A stretch of DNA of 64,000 bases from Margaritifera margaritifera (GCA_029931535.1 JAQPZY010001579.1:3772501-3836500); one strand, 5' to 3'. Positions 25,216 to 38,962 are shown, counted from the first letter of the stretch. Made by a program: numbers and translations. Notes: a model not told the origin generated them from the sequence alone.

Positions 25216-25680
25216 AGGTTTTTTTCTTCTCAATCACACATCGTTATGTCATGCGTGGTTAGACTGGATTCGTTTTAAGACAGGTAGAAATTTTTTGTAT
25301 AAATACGTGGATATAATATTGCTTATTTCTGTCTTTGCACGTTAAAAAATTTATTCAGAATTTTTCCATCATGTAATTAAACATACTTTTCGGTATTCCT
25401 AGGAGACTTTTAAACTACATAGTTTGCTGTGCTTATGTGAAAGAGACACAAGTTTAAATAAGTCCACAAACGTTAAAGCATGCAATAGTATATCAACTTG
25501 TGCCTCATTTATCTGATCATAATGTACATTCCCTACAATGAAAATACAAATATAAATCATAGTATTCTCAGGGCCTTTAATCATGTATAGTTCATATCTC
25601 ACATGCTCATTTAATTTATTTGAATATGACCCTATCATAATCAAGCATTGATTATGTTATTTAAAACTAACATTGCATGT
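25216..25680. other. No supported feature
   Basis: AT-rich spacer up to the solo LTR; nothing recognised. Confidence 0.5.
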
Positions 25681-25685
25681 GTTGT

Positions 25686-26439
25686 TGTTACGACTCTATG
25701 GTCTAAGAAAAATGTAACAGAAAGAAAGTGAAACCAACAAATCAAGTAAAAATCAACAAGCAATTTATTACTAGATAATTAAAATGAAAAATCAAAAAAA
25801 GTCACTTACAGTAATGTGTTTTGAAATCCTAATAATCCAATAAGAATGATTGTTCTAATCACAAGTCCTAAATATAGAATGTTCTGAATTCACGGCTGTG
25901 TCCTTGAATGTTATGATGTGCTAATGGTCTCCAAAGTCCTGATGTACTAGTAATCTTTGATGTGCTGATGTCAAAATGAAGTATTCCAAAATATCTGAAT
26001 AAGTTCACATAAATTCCAAAATCATCAATTAAAAATCCAAAATCCAAAAGTTTATGAGCACTGTTATAATCCAATGAATATTTAAAATAATTCCTCTCTT
26101 AGAATTTGGAATGAATTTTCACAACTGTAATAGCTCTTTACAAGACTGATGGTAATGTCAAAACTGAATAAATGTCCACCAAACATGGTATATATAAAGA
26201 TTGGTCACATGACAGAATGTTCTAGAACATGAGTCATCTTAATGGAATTTTTACTTGTAAACAAAATTCAACCTTGACCTTCAAATTGAGAAAACATATT
26301 GATCAAAACAACCTAATTCAAGGACACTAGTTAAACATGTTTTTCCTGATAACACCAAGACTCAAGCAAATATTAAAGCGAAGAAACACTTATAATTTCC
26401 TAAAATATTTATAATATTATATAAACATCATACATAACA
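25686..26439 (-). mobile_element. Solo LTR of the Gmr1-like element
   Basis: A reverse-orientation 754-bp copy of the LTR at 1782-2535, starting TGTTACGACTC and ending CATACATAACA on the plus strand. The target duplication GTTGT is perfect at 25681-25685 and 26440-26444. This is the product of LTR-LTR recombination of a full element. A few substitutions separate it from the full element's LTRs, for example near 25945 and 26350. Confidence 0.95.
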
Positions 26440-26444
26440 GTTGT

Positions 26445-29400
26445 ACAAACACTAATAAATTAATACGAGTTGACAGACATTTTTTGGCAGCATTCGAAGA
26501 CCTTCGCATGAGCTACAATTAACGAGGTCTTCCGTAAATAAAATATAGAACAAATACTATTTTGAAGCTAGATAATATAGTATTACAAAACGAAAAAAAA
26601 TGCAAACAATTTGATCAAATTCCTTTGTACGTTTTGTGAGATATCAGCAATTTGGTTGTAAGCTGTCACACCTCACTGGAGTAGCCAGCGGATGTTTCCG
26701 TGATCTAGATAACCTAGGTCGTCATGAGTTCAACATCGGTTAGTTAAGACAGATCGATTACTTTGTTAATACTTCGTGATTTTGTTCCCTTATGTTGTCT
26801 CGTAGTTGATTGTCTAAATGACTCCAGCAGTAATTCTTTTCTCAGTCAGGAAATGTAATTATTTTTAAAATTTACTGGATATAATAGGTCGCAACGAAGT
26901 ATTTTGTAGTGCCCACCTCACCCCGTTTTATGATCCAGAATGAACGCTGCAGGCTGTGTTTTGTTTCAGACGATATACAAAGCTCTTACCAAACTCGATT
27001 TCCGCAAAAGATGTTTTACAAATACTGCAGTAAGACTGAATGTTTAAATAGTGTACTCATTTATTTTTCATTGATAAAAAAACAGAGAAACAAGGAAACA
27101 TGTATTATGGCGCATATCAATGAATACGTGTTTGTTTTTACAGAAGAATTGGCAGTGTGTACATATGGTATATATTATATGGTGGAATATAAAATACATG
27201 ATATTCGTCCACTTGTGAATTATCTGAATGATCAATTCAGTGAAAGGAAGAACGTTATGTACAACATCCATATGTTGTGTATTGCGACGAATACATATGT
27301 ATTGGGTCGGCAGAGTACAGGGTTGCAAATCGCCAGAAATAAGTACAGAAACAGTTTATATTGTCCAGTATGCTAAAGAGGGAATTGATAATGGAAAATG
27401 AAAGAGATCAACAAAGAGATCAGAAGGATCTGTTTTTGCCCCTTATTATCGGCATAATGCCGACATAGATACGAGACTGGACTCAACAAAGAAATGAAAG
27501 GAAATTTTTCCTGTCCATTCCATAGATGCTTTGTAAATCCGCACAAATGAAAGATACATCTTTGCCTATCAAACCAATCAGTTTTTCTGTGGCATAAAGC
27601 GTTACGTTAAAATGTATTGGTTTTTAATAAAGATATAAATTGACTATTTGGATGTAAAGTGTTCAACGCACAGAAGATCTCCGCAAAGTTTTATACTTGA
27701 TGATATCCGAGCTATAGTACGTGTTCCTCAAATGTTATATTTAATAATGTTGTCTAATAGTTAAATTCTACTTTTGGAACGATACGATTATTCCCCACAA
27801 AGTCTAGAAAATTGATAAGTGGTGCGAAATCTTTAGTTTTGATCATCTGATATCACTACCTTGACAATTGATCATGGTCGATTGCAAGATCATCGATGGA
27901 CTAGCTACTGGAAACAACTTAGTCAAGGCTTCCACAAGATGCCTTAACTATAGAAGGCTGATGAAAATGTCGATAAAAATTCTCAGGATCGTAAATGCTT
28001 TATTAGGTTCAAATATTTGACAGAATATGAGTGAAGAGGTTTTTCCCGAAAGCGAAACCTGAAGATTTAAGGTTTTCTACAGTGTTGAAAGGGTTTAATT
28101 TATCAAGTCTTATCTGATGGCTCTTTTTCATCTTCATTATAAAATATAAATAAATATTTTTCTTGAACCAACAAAAAAAAAACTTGTATTCAATCGATAC
28201 TTGCGTTTTGAGTATGTAAAGATATCAGACGATACAAATTACACGACGCGAACCATCTAGATCGTCTACACTATCGTTTCGGCAAATATTTGATCTTAGA
28301 AAAAACAGTTAATGTAGCATTCTTATTCATTATATTGTGATAGAAAGCAAAATTATAAAGCATATAATATGGTAAAAGAGAGAGAGAAAGTATGCTATAA
28401 CCAATTTCAGGTTGTTGATCCCTGTTTGTGAGAAACAAATAACACATTTCATCCTGCGTACTTTTGTTTCAACTACAAGATATTGTTCGGATTTAAGACT
28501 GGTCTCGGGGACAGGCGTGGATCTGTTTTTTTTTGTTTTTTTGTTTTTTTTTTTCTTTACATAAACTAATATCTCCGTCCCATTGTTGCAAAATTGTGTT
28601 ATCACAGCTTGCTAATAATAAACGTTAACAGATGTTTCCTATGAGCAATTAAAAATCAAACCTTGTTTGTTGCCTCGTTATCCCGGGACCAATATCACTG
28701 GTCATATCACGGGTATATACATGTCATATTAAAAGGATCTTACTAAGGACATAAAGACATGATGAAAGCAGATCAAGTAACTTGTATGGACAAGAAAATA
28801 TCAAGTAATACATGATATATTATGTTGCTCTTCATTCAAAATAGAAATGATTACATTTGCACCCATCGGAGTATTTTATTTCGTAAGAAAGGGAATTGTG
28901 CTCTGTTCTGCAGCACATTTGACTGTATAAAATGACAACTGCGAAATCTTCTCCATCATGGATAACTATCACAAAGTAACAGTAAGGACCTGATTTTGTC
29001 CATTAAAATCGACATAACCGTGACCTAGAAGCGAGACAAGACTGAAAAACAATATTCCAAAGGACAAGGTCATTCGGCATCAAGTCCAGTCATTTGTATC
29101 TCAATTTGTTATTTCAATAATAATAATAATATGTACCATTAGGAAAGGAAGTATAATAATGTGTGAAATTTTGCCAAATCCCTATAGAACAAAAAAAAAA
29201 TGTGAAAACAGAACACTGGAATTGGTTTGTGAATATGCACAAAGGTTTTATTTAATTCATGAGAGAATTTGTATCACATCTATCCATCGGATTTTGGAAG
29301 ACCTTGTAAATAAATATAGCAGTTTTCAATAGAATTGAATATTGACACTTGAGGTGTAACTTCATCAACGATTCTATCATACATTACACTCATGTGATAT

Positions 29401-29740
29401 TCAAATTATAATACTTGTTAAACGAATGCCACTAAATTTTCAATACCCCGCGTCATTCACAGAGACTTCTTTCAAATTTTGACGTAAAACGAAGCTAAAT
29501 TTCCTAGACTCTCTCGACTTAAGTACGATTTTTACACGACATGAGATCAAAAGGGCTAGACAAAATATGTGTATTCTGATAACTTTTTACATCTTCTAAA
29601 AAATATTTGAATCTAGAGAATGCTGTTATTGTATTCCTACAGCTAAAATAACATTACATTTTCTCTTATAACACATGCCTTAAATAGTTACTTCATTGAT
29701 AAGCGCAATTAAAAATCATTCTTGCTCATTGTAGAAGATA
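26445..29740. other. Gene-poor stretch with diverged duplicated segments
   Basis: Contains copies of the segments seen at 0.54-1.35 kb and 9.1-10.35 kb. Shared landmarks are AATAATGTTGTCTAATAG (27740; compare 1160), CTTGACAATTGATCATG (27862; compare 1270) and AAGGACAAGGTCATTCGGC (29060; compare 9755). One 155-codon open frame at 26909-27376 on the plus strand (IMAHINEYVFVFTEELAVC) is long for this DNA but matches no family I know. I do not treat it as a gene. Confidence 0.45.
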
Positions 29741-29746
29741 AGTGTG

Positions 29747-29999
29747 GTATATCATATTCATACACTGGCATATCAGAGTTTATCATATACGTACACTGGC
29801 ATATCAGAGTCTATCATATACATACACTGGCATATCAGAATCTATCATATACAAACACTGGCATATCAGAGTCTATCATATTCATACACTGGCATATCAG
29901 AGTCTATCATATACATACACTGGCATATCAGAGTCTATCATATACGTACACTGCCATATCAGAGCATATCATATACGTACACTGGCATATCAGAGTCTG
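29747..29999 (+). repeat. 31-bp tandem repeat, about eight copies
   Basis: The unit contains ACACTGGCATATCAGAGTCT then ATCATATACAT, period 31 (29763, 29794 and so on). Since 31 is not a multiple of three, all three plus frames stay open; those frames are not genes. Confidence 0.95.
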
Positions 30000-30286
30000 T
30001 TGTTTGTAGTAGAATAAACATCATCGGCCTTATCTGACAGAGCATTTTGGGACTGTAGAGTTGTTTCTACGCTGTCTGCATTTGGGTACCTGTTATTCAA
30101 ACATAAATGCAATGTTTTTTCAGCATTAGATATCTGCTGATAGTGAGAAATAAAAATATACTTAAAATGAGACATCATATTAGCCACAGACTGTCTCGTA
30201 CACAGTATATGATATGGTTCAATAATTAACACGCTTTTGCAAACTATATATCTAATAAACAATTCGATTGTTATGACCCATAGAAC

Positions 30287-31019
30287 TGTTATGTATATTG
30301 AATTTATAATATGTGTCCATGATTGTAAAATGTACTTTAGTCAGATTATGGTCATTTGGTAAACAACATGTTAACATGGAATTGGAATTCAAAGCCGGTT
30401 TTGTTAGCAGCTGGACTTTTTCCATGTCTTGTTGTGATAAAAGTCTGGTACACAAAGTAAGTTTTCATAAAAATATTATTCATATTCTAATGTGAGAATT
30501 GTCAGGTAGGCCATTATTTTCATAGGCATTTTGCAATTAGACTGATGTGACATAGGTCATGTAGGCATGTGTATTTATATACAGATTTTGGTAATCCTAT
30601 TCTAGAATTTCGGTTATAAAAGATCAGTTTGCATGGAATCTATTTTAGTTGAAATCAGATATAATTTGAAAGGAATAATTTATTTAAAATATTCATTGGA
30701 AATATTAAAGTGCTCATAGATTTTAGAACTTTTTGTGATTCATGTGAAATCATTCAAAACATTTCGGATTACATCAGGACATTCAAGATTTGTGGTACAT
30801 CAGGACATTTAAGGCTATTGGACTTAATTCGGAACATTATATACTTTTGGACTTGCGATTAGGATACTTAGGATTATTTGGACTTTAATTCACGTTATTG
30901 TAAGTGTCTTTTGAATTTTTACTTTAATTGTCTAGAAATAAATTGTTTGTTGATTTTACTTGATCTTGTTGGTTTCACTTTCTTTCTGTTACATATTTTT
31001 AGGTCATAGAGTGTTAACA
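30287..31019 (+). mobile_element. Solo LTR, related Gmr1-like subfamily
   Basis: Begins TGTTATGTATATTG and ends GAGTGTTAACA. The 3' part keeps the GTAAGT, AATAAA, pyrimidine-AG layout of the full element's LTR (for example TTGGTTTCACTTTCTTTCTG), while the 5' part has diverged. Flanks share GAAC (30283-30286 and 31020-31023), a 4-bp target duplication, or AGAAC if the last base is shared. Confidence 0.85.
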
Positions 31020-31024
31020 GAACA

Positions 31025-32165
31025 CACCAGAAAAGAGGTTGCAACCGTTCCTCTGAGATATTCAATCGAAAGTCAGGGAAATAATATATTCAAATGTTTA
31101 GACAATAAATAGTATTTTAGCCATTTGTTCCCTCACGTATCTTATGACCCGGCTATATGCCAGAAAACTATCCATACATCCAACAAAAACAACTTTGTGT
31201 CGCATAATATTCAGATAATATGGGCAATAAAATAAGAAAATGTCTCCCTGAAACTCGAAATGGAACATTTTGGAAATACTTTTCCATGACATAAAAACAG
31301 CTGGAATGACAAATGTCGCTATTGCCTCCTAATAATTACTGCTGTGACGTAAATAATTCTGTTAGAGTCCCCACCACTAATTAATGAAATGTACACTACA
31401 AACTCTCTAATCAAAAGCTAAAATAAATGATAAAATAGCAGTGTTAGGACTTTGTAACCTGCTAAGTAATGCTAGTCTCCATGCATTTACTTAGAAAGAA
31501 ATGCCTGTAGCAATCTATTACATCTCATATTTCATGATCCCGTCGGGCAAACTTTATGAAATTTAGAAAATGAAGATAAAGGTACTTCAGAAAAAATAAA
31601 AATAACTCAATAGGATTTCGATACAAACCTATAAGTTCCATATTGTTGGCAAAATACATATTACATATCGAGAAATCTAAGATGAACTTCGATCCAAGAA
31701 TCTAGTGTCCTTTATTCAGCTTGTAGATAGTACACCTCCATTTTAGCACATATAGCTATCAGCCGTAAAAGCAAGTTTCGCAAAATGAACCTCATCACTG
31801 GCTGTCGCGCCCAAAAGAAGAGGCTGAGTGTAATGGTTTATAATGACGTGTGCACGTGTTCATACGGCTTCTTTCGTGTCAGTAAAGTTATATTTCTCAC
31901 ACAAATTGTAATGTCGAGAATTTATCTCTCAAACATGTAAAGGGATTTATTTAGTAACATATACATGCATTGTTGATGATTGTTATTGAATGGTAGACAT
32001 AAATGTATTTAGTTATTTAGTCTTATCAATGTTATTCTCAGGGTTAGAGTGAAAAGAACTACGAACTACGTACTTATATTCATGTCAACCGAATATGATA
32101 CCTTTTAACGACCATATTTCTGCTGCTCGTGAAAGACTGAATTTAACTGTATATTAGAAGCGGAA
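31025..32165. other. No supported feature
   Basis: AT-rich sequence with no recognised gene or repeat. Confidence 0.5.
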
Positions 32166-32170
32166 TGCAA

Positions 32171-32652
32171 TACGATAGGTGCTACTTCGGCACGAATACG
32201 ATGGGCACTACGGCACGAATACGATAGGTACTACTTCGGCACGAATACGATGGGTACTACTTCGGCACGAATTTCGATAGGTACTACTTCGGCACGAATA
32301 CGATGGGCACTACGGCACGAATACGATAGGTACTACTTCGGCACAAATACGATAGGTACTACTTCGGCACGAATACGATAGGTACTACTTCGGCACGAAT
32401 ACGATAGGTGCTACTTCGGCACGAATACGATGGGCACTACGGCACGAATACGATAGGTACTACTTCGGCACGAATACGACAGGTACTACTTCGGCACGAA
32501 TACGATAGGTACTACTTCGGCACGAATACGAAAGGTACTACTTCGGCACGAATACGATAGGTACTACTTCGGCACGAATACGATGGGCACTACGGCACGA
32601 ATACGATAGGTACTACTTCGGCACGAATACGATAGGTACTACTTCGGCACGA
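32171..32652 (+). repeat. 26-bp minisatellite with 23-bp variants
   Basis: The unit is TACGATAGGTACTACTTCGG then CACGAA, period 26, about 19 copies. Several units carry GGGCACTACGGCACGAAT, lacking three bases and so 23 long; these variants recur at intervals of a few units. The array is much richer in G+C and CpG than its surroundings. Confidence 0.95.
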
Positions 32653-32659
32653 CCTGCAC

Positions 32660-35000
32660 AGACTAAAACTTTAAAACAAAAAAAGAAGAATTGCTAGATG
32701 TAGATAAGCTTATTAGAACTAATAAGAAATGTAACTTTTTAGTGAAGGAAATTGCCCTCTCTTGGAAATAGGAATATATGCTTTTACATGTACATTTGCT
32801 GACATCTTTCTCTCCTAAGGTTTAAAATGACAGAAAATGTATGCTCTGTAGCATTCCAATGACGTAAAGGAAGAAAACTAAAATTAGTGTGTATCCTTTG
32901 TGCAATGACCCCCGCTGATAGTGAGTTTCAAAACGTGTTTACGATAAGTCCCGAACATAAAGGTTGCATGAGGCTTGCGACGTCATGAACTATATATTAT
33001 GACGTACATAATGATGTCATGAATGCAGTTCTAAAGAAATCTTGTTGAAAAAGGAACAATAATGAAAACAAAGGCATTTATATTTTCGTAACACACAAAA
33101 AAGCTTAAAATAGCTATTGTAGATGAAAATACTTATTTTTCGAGCCTATTGTTGTCATATTATAGGTTTCGACAACTCTGACCAGTTCGTGTACCTAATG
33201 AGTTAATAATTATGTACCCCTCTTCTTTTTAACTGGGGTCTTTTCTTATATGATTAGCACAACTGTGACCGTTTTATTGTAATATATGCATAAATCACAG
33301 GCACATGCTCTTTCATATAAAGAGAGGAAAAATAAACAATACAGTAAAAACAGCAAATACCTTTTACGCCGAAAATATTTCTTGGTTGTTTGCATTTATA
33401 TCAACAGATTTAAATTATATAGTTTTAGACTCAGTTACTCTTTCTTTCACCATCTGAACGTGTATGCAGAGGAGGCACGGTCTAACAGCTTTATAATGTT
33501 CATTTTTCATTGACAAAACTTAACATAAACAGAAAACTACCATATTGCTGAATCAGCCGTGTGCCCTAATTGACCTTCGTCTAAAGCCGACGCACAAGAC
33601 AAAACCATCTGCCGCCCTTTTTAGAGGACGTGGTTATTAGTATTGATTGCAGGTCGGGGAATTCACTGGCCGGATTTTAATTAATGACTGAAAGGAAACT
33701 GCTATTCGGGCGCAAAGGTCGTTTGGTTTCTTAATTTATCAAATTTAGGTTTAGAGAGAGTAATTATAATGAAAGTGACATTTGGTTCAGTTAAAGGACG
33801 GTAAATTGAATTACTTTCTAAAAATACTGACAGTATTAAGAAAAGACAGAATAACTGAAATCAACAATTGCTTTGTTGCATGTCTGATATATTGATTTAA
33901 AAACCCAAAATATTATAACATAAGCAAACTTAGACAAATTGATTCATTTATAAATCCTTTACGTAATGCTGTTTCAAGTCACATAGGCTCGCTGCCGTTA
34001 TTTCATACAACATGGCTATTTATAAGAAGCACACCATACCAACAAAGTCGGAAACAGCGCCTGAAGATATCTTTATAGCAGATAACTGACAAAAATAGAA
34101 ACATTTTTCATGATGATATTAACACCTTGTAAAAGTCAAATATATATTTAATCTTAGGAATTCTACATTTTTAATTAGCATATGTAATTTTAAATTAATT
34201 CCTAATAATTGTGCAGCTTGAAGTAAATCAGTGCGCAAAAACCTGTTTAGGTGAACTTATACATTGTCATATATGCACCATTCCAGCTTCCCCACATGGA
34301 ATGTAGTATATGCATTACAGTTAGCAAGTGCACTCAACATTAAAACCATTATCCAAACTTCAGTTGCTTACATTCATACTTAACATACATAAGAGTAACA
34401 GAACAGAACAAAACATTATTGAAAACAAATTATACTCAGGCTATACATATACGGCATATAAGTCAATTATAATCAAAGTTCTACTATACAAGAAGCCATC
34501 ATGGTGTAATTTTAAATAAGAATGTGAAGAAACAAAAAAGTGAAGAAACAGAGAGCGAGAAGAGAACACTGATTATCTAAACATTACAAGTCCAAGAATG
34601 ATCTAAAGAAAGTAAACTATAATGATTTAAATCAAAAAGGTTTTCATATATATTACTTAATATATAAAAGAGTCGCGATAGGTTCAAAGGTGAAAGCAGC
34701 ATATCGAGACCTCTTTCTAATTCGATCATAGGTTTGCTAACAAATATGCCTACATTTTTCACTCTTTATTTTATTTTTATGTAATTCAATGTTGATATTA
34801 CAAACTATTTGGATGCATGTAATAATATTTCCTAATCAAATTCAGTCTAGCCTCCCTAAAGAATTCACGCTCAAAGAGGTAATGGAACCCGTCACCCGAA
34901 ACGTTATTCTGACATTTGGTACATTTTCTTCATATGAAATAATATTACATCGACCAGTTTCAACATGTAATTCATGACTTGACATCCTAAATTCTCAAGA
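32660..35000. other. No supported feature
   Basis: About 2.3 kb without a recognisable gene. A 75-codon frame at 33286-33513 has no motif. Confidence 0.5.
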
Positions 35001-35005
35001 TAGGT

Positions 35006-35662
35006 TGTTATGTATATTTAATCTATTGTGTGCTTAACTTTGTCTATTATAGTAAGGTTGTACTTATTTGTACTTTAAATTACGGTTACTTGTCAATAGA
35101 ATGTTTACCAGCATTTAAGTTCAAGGCTGATCTTATTTACAATTAGACTTTGATTTTTCCATTATGATGTCTCACGTCCTGGTATTATGTGGGTCATTAG
35201 AAGATGTGCATAGAATAGAGACTTGGTACGCATTAAATTCATTCCAGTTTTAGATCAGTATGTGGGAATCCATTTGTGATCAGATTTTACACTGTGCCGT
35301 TGAAATCAGATATAATTTGAGGGGAATTATTTATTTAATATATGTTCATTGGAATTACTAAAGTGCTCATTGACCTTTGAATTAATACATTACTTTGGAC
35401 TTTTGTGAACTCATTCAAAGACATTCTGGATTGTAGCATTGTGGTATATCAGGACATTCAAGACTATTGGAACTCATTCGGAATATTCTATATTCTTGGA
35501 TTTGTGATTAGGACATTTAGGATTATTTGGTATTCCATACTAGTGTAAGTATCTATTGAATTTTACTTTGTATTATAAGGAAATAAATTGCTTGTTTATA
35601 TTACTTACATTGTTGATTTCACTTTGTTTCTGTTACATATTTTAAGACCTAGAGTCATAACA
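35006..35662 (+). mobile_element. Solo LTR, related Gmr1-like subfamily
   Basis: Begins TGTTATGTATATTTAATC and ends AGAGTCATAACA. Related to the LTR at 30287 (shared GAAATCAGATATAATTTGA and GGACATTTAGGATTATTTGG-like stretches) and, in its 3' third, to the full element. The splice-like GTAAGT and terminal TTTAAGACC are kept. Flanks share AGGT (35002-35005 and 35663-35666). Confidence 0.85.
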
Positions 35663-35669
35663 AGGTAAA

Positions 35670-37225
35670 TACACTCTTGTAGGATATTTGATCCAACTGG
35701 ATACCTGTTTTGTAATTTTAAATATTTTGTCCTTTGGACGACTGTTCTAAAAGAGATAGCCAATCTTGTTTGTGTTGATCTAAAAGGACGGTTTTAATAT
35801 CCTTTCTTATGTTACAAATATTATAATTTCTATTATTTAACCGAACATCATATATTCTTACCTTTTGAAGAATTGTCTTTAAATGCGTTATCCATTTATG
35901 GTAAAAAAGGGCCAGAATAAACATCTTAGCGCATCATTCTATAAACTATGCTTAACAATTTATTTTCCTTTCCATGGATGAGTGATAGCCAAATATTTAA
36001 TTCTGCATGTAATATATGGACAGGAGTACTTTTTCATAAATGGTATTTTGTTTAGAAATTAATTATGGAATTTTTCTATTAGATCAATATGTTCGTATCC
36101 ACGTGTTTCAGTCCCATGGGTAACTACTGTTATAATGCTATGGCCAGGAGCCTTATGGGCTTGATCAATAACACAATTCCTTACCTTGCAAAAGTTCCTG
36201 AATTTTGAGAAGAAAACGCGTAGATATGTGTAATGACCAAATACTTTTCAACTATGTTAATCTAAAAGGAATTGTAACTGCTTGACGTTTCTTGCTCTAA
36301 AAACCAATATTTTGGTTTTAATATATTTATTATATTTCTAACAAGCCTGATATTTTCCCTGGACTCTGTACTTAAAAAGGAATGCAAAACAACATGATGA
36401 CTACACAAATATATTCAAGGAGCAAACAAATGTCGTTGGAATTCGTATGAAATTATGATAAAGCTGATCACATGAAATTTTCAAAGGCCTTATTTATTGG
36501 TGGGTTACATGTATGCTCCTCAAAGGTAGCGTTACTTTTAATTTTGTACAATATCCTATAAAACGAAAATAATTTTAAAAACCGCATAAATTGAATAAAG
36601 TTAGATTGTATACTCTAAATACATACAGTGTTTTCGCTTACGGTACTTAATTAAAATAATTCAGTTTTTAAGTTATGAAACATAGGCTGCGATTTCCATT
36701 AAAACCATTTGCTATCAACTAATATAAATTTAATAAAGACCATGCAATCTAAAGTAATACAAATCGTCATGTAGGTAGGCATTTCTCAGCAAGACGACGG
36801 TAAACATGCCTTTCTAAGGTACATCGGTGCCAAATAATTCGCGGAAAATCAATTCAAGCTAAACACTGGGCACAAAAAGCAATTTTTTTTTGTAATTGGT
36901 AAGATATCAATTTGCATCATTTAATGAAAATACTATTTTTATTGTATTAGAACACTTGGTCTACATTTATACTAGTTATACTCAGAGCTCAACTAGTTGA
37001 ATAAAAGTTGTACTTTGTGAATCTGACCTTTGGAGTAATATACTTTTTAATGGATTCCAGTAATCCTGAGACAAACTACTGTATACCCTAAAAGTCACTA
37101 CAAGCAGCTCTTTTAAACTGACAGAAAAACAGACTTATTTATCAGATTTATATAGATTTTATTCTATAACATGATTTTTATAAGTTAATAACCACCATCT
37201 TGGGTTTCAGCGCCTGATATAACGA
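35670..37225. other. No supported feature
   Basis: AT-rich, no recognised gene or repeat. Confidence 0.5.
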
Positions 37226-37230
37226 ACTAG

Positions 37231-37434
37231 AGACATACATACATACATACATACATACATACATACATACATACATACATACATACATACATACGTACAT
37301 ACATACATGGATGGATACATACATACATACATACATACATACATACATACATACATACATACATACATACATGCATGCCTCCCTGTCTGCCTGCCTGCCT
37401 GACTACCTACCTACCTACCTACCTACATACATAC
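37231..37434. repeat. (ACAT)n tetranucleotide array with ends of CCTG and CTAC
   Basis: About 35 ACAT units broken by GGATGGAT, then short CTGC/CCTG and CTAC runs. The reverse-strand frame of repeated MYVC is a translation of this array. Confidence 0.97.
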
Positions 37435-37663
37435 AATTTGCATAAGCAAATAATGGTACAATTTTTACTGTTGTTTTGCGTAGCTCCTGAGTCAGCCATC
37501 GTCTGATTTACTAAATCTATTTTTGAGCCCTCTCATGGGAACTGTCCTCCTTTAGTGGTACTTGGTGGATTATCATGCCGTCACCTTCAGCTTTGTCACT
37601 ATACCCCACCGGAGAGTGCTGTAAGAGAGCAGATCCCTCGGAAGAAGACAATAATAGGAACTT

Positions 37664-37863
37664 TCACGCATATTGCGTAAATGATTTTGTCGTTCGTTCT
37701 GTCTTGCCTGGTGTGTAATGAAAACGTGTGTAGAGGTGAATGCATGGTTTCTTTATCGGGGCAGGCCAATCCAAATTATGTTTAGCGAATTGTGCTTGAA
37801 AATGTTCGTAATTATGCTGTGAGATAGCTTTATCAACCAAACGCACTCGACAAGTCACGCTGA
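37664..37863 (-). CDS. Candidate terminal exon, unknown protein (weak)
   Basis: A 64-codon frame from about 37863 to a TGA at 37664, rich in charged residues (VRLVDKAISQHNYEHFQAQF) and with higher G+C than its surroundings. It is directly preceded by a strong splice-acceptor-like sequence, TATTTTGTTTTCAG, on the minus strand. That combination is what a last coding exon would look like. No family is recognised and no upstream exon was identified; a relic of a repeat is possible. Confidence 0.3.
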
Positions 37864-37869
37864 AAACAA

Positions 37870-38955
37870 AATACTAATATATAACAAAATCATAAAGATA
37901 AGACAATATACAAAGTGACTTTTATCATTTAAATTTTAGTGAAAACAGGATTAGGTCTGACATGCTCACACGTAGCGTCACTTACATGATTTCAGACGCA
38001 GGGTTCCAGAGCAGTTTTATCTGAGGGTTTACCTGATCAGCCATGTGACGATATTGCATTCATGTCAGTGAATACACAGTAATGTCTTTGAATTAGAGCA
38101 ATTTCATTCAGTTTTTTTCTGGGTATATTCACTTTAAGATGTTTTATATAAAGTAGCAGTTTGTCAGCATTTCATTATGTTTTAAATAAGCTTTAGCAGT
38201 AAAGGAGGATACTCTAGTACTTCATATTATATGTATTTGTGCAATTTTCTATTGTAAATATTTTTTTTTTATTTGTGAAGCTATAATGGCAAAATAACGC
38301 CGGCAACAGCTTCAAGTGCTGGTACATGCACATGATGTTGTGTTTGTGTTTTAATTTTAGAGTAAGGGCGGGTTAGACAGAAATGTAAGACTATTTTCCT
38401 TGAAGGCTATACACAAAGAACGCGACATCTTTCATCTGTTTCCCATGTTAGAACTCCTCATGTCCCTAGCGATCACCATAGTTTTTATTTTTAATCAACT
38501 TATGGATGGATACATTGCGGATCATAGTTTTCATAAATGTTGCTTTTTGGTTCCATTTTATATTTCCGTTGCTCAGATTTATTTATCTGACCTCAATTAA
38601 ACCACTAGCAACGACCAACAGATTGGTACTTAATCGATTCTCCTCGCCGAAATATAGAGCGATTGCCCTCAGTGTCATTCCAGCTATGTAAATGCAAATA
38701 ATTCTATCTTTTTTCCAGTCAGTACTTAAATAAAATCAAATAATATAAATTTTACGAATAAGATGTCTGAGTCAGCTTGTTTATCTCACTATAAAAATAA
38801 AATATTTCTCTGTGCAAATGTTTCTTCTTTTTGTTTTTCAATTTTTCTCAGATGGGAACCAGATATCATGCGGATGCCAACTTTCCAATTCTGATGCTTA
38901 ATTCTGTAGTAGCAATGAATATTTATTTTTAGAACAAGCCTTTACACGGAATACA
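37870..38955. other. No supported feature
   Basis: AT-rich sequence between the exon candidate and the 37-bp array; nothing recognised. Confidence 0.5.
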
Positions 38956-38962
38956 TACTTTA

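Noticed and set aside
26909..27376. 155-codon plus-strand frame
   Set aside because: It is the longest non-element frame in the left half, but has no motif, no splice context and AT-driven composition. It lies at the edge of an old repeat-like duplicated segment.
29722..30037. Three overlapping plus-strand frames of about 95 codons
   Set aside because: Translations of a 31-bp tandem repeat in all three frames; no biological coding signal.
37178..37372. Frame of repeated Met-Tyr-Val-Cys
   Set aside because: Translation of the ACAT tetranucleotide array.
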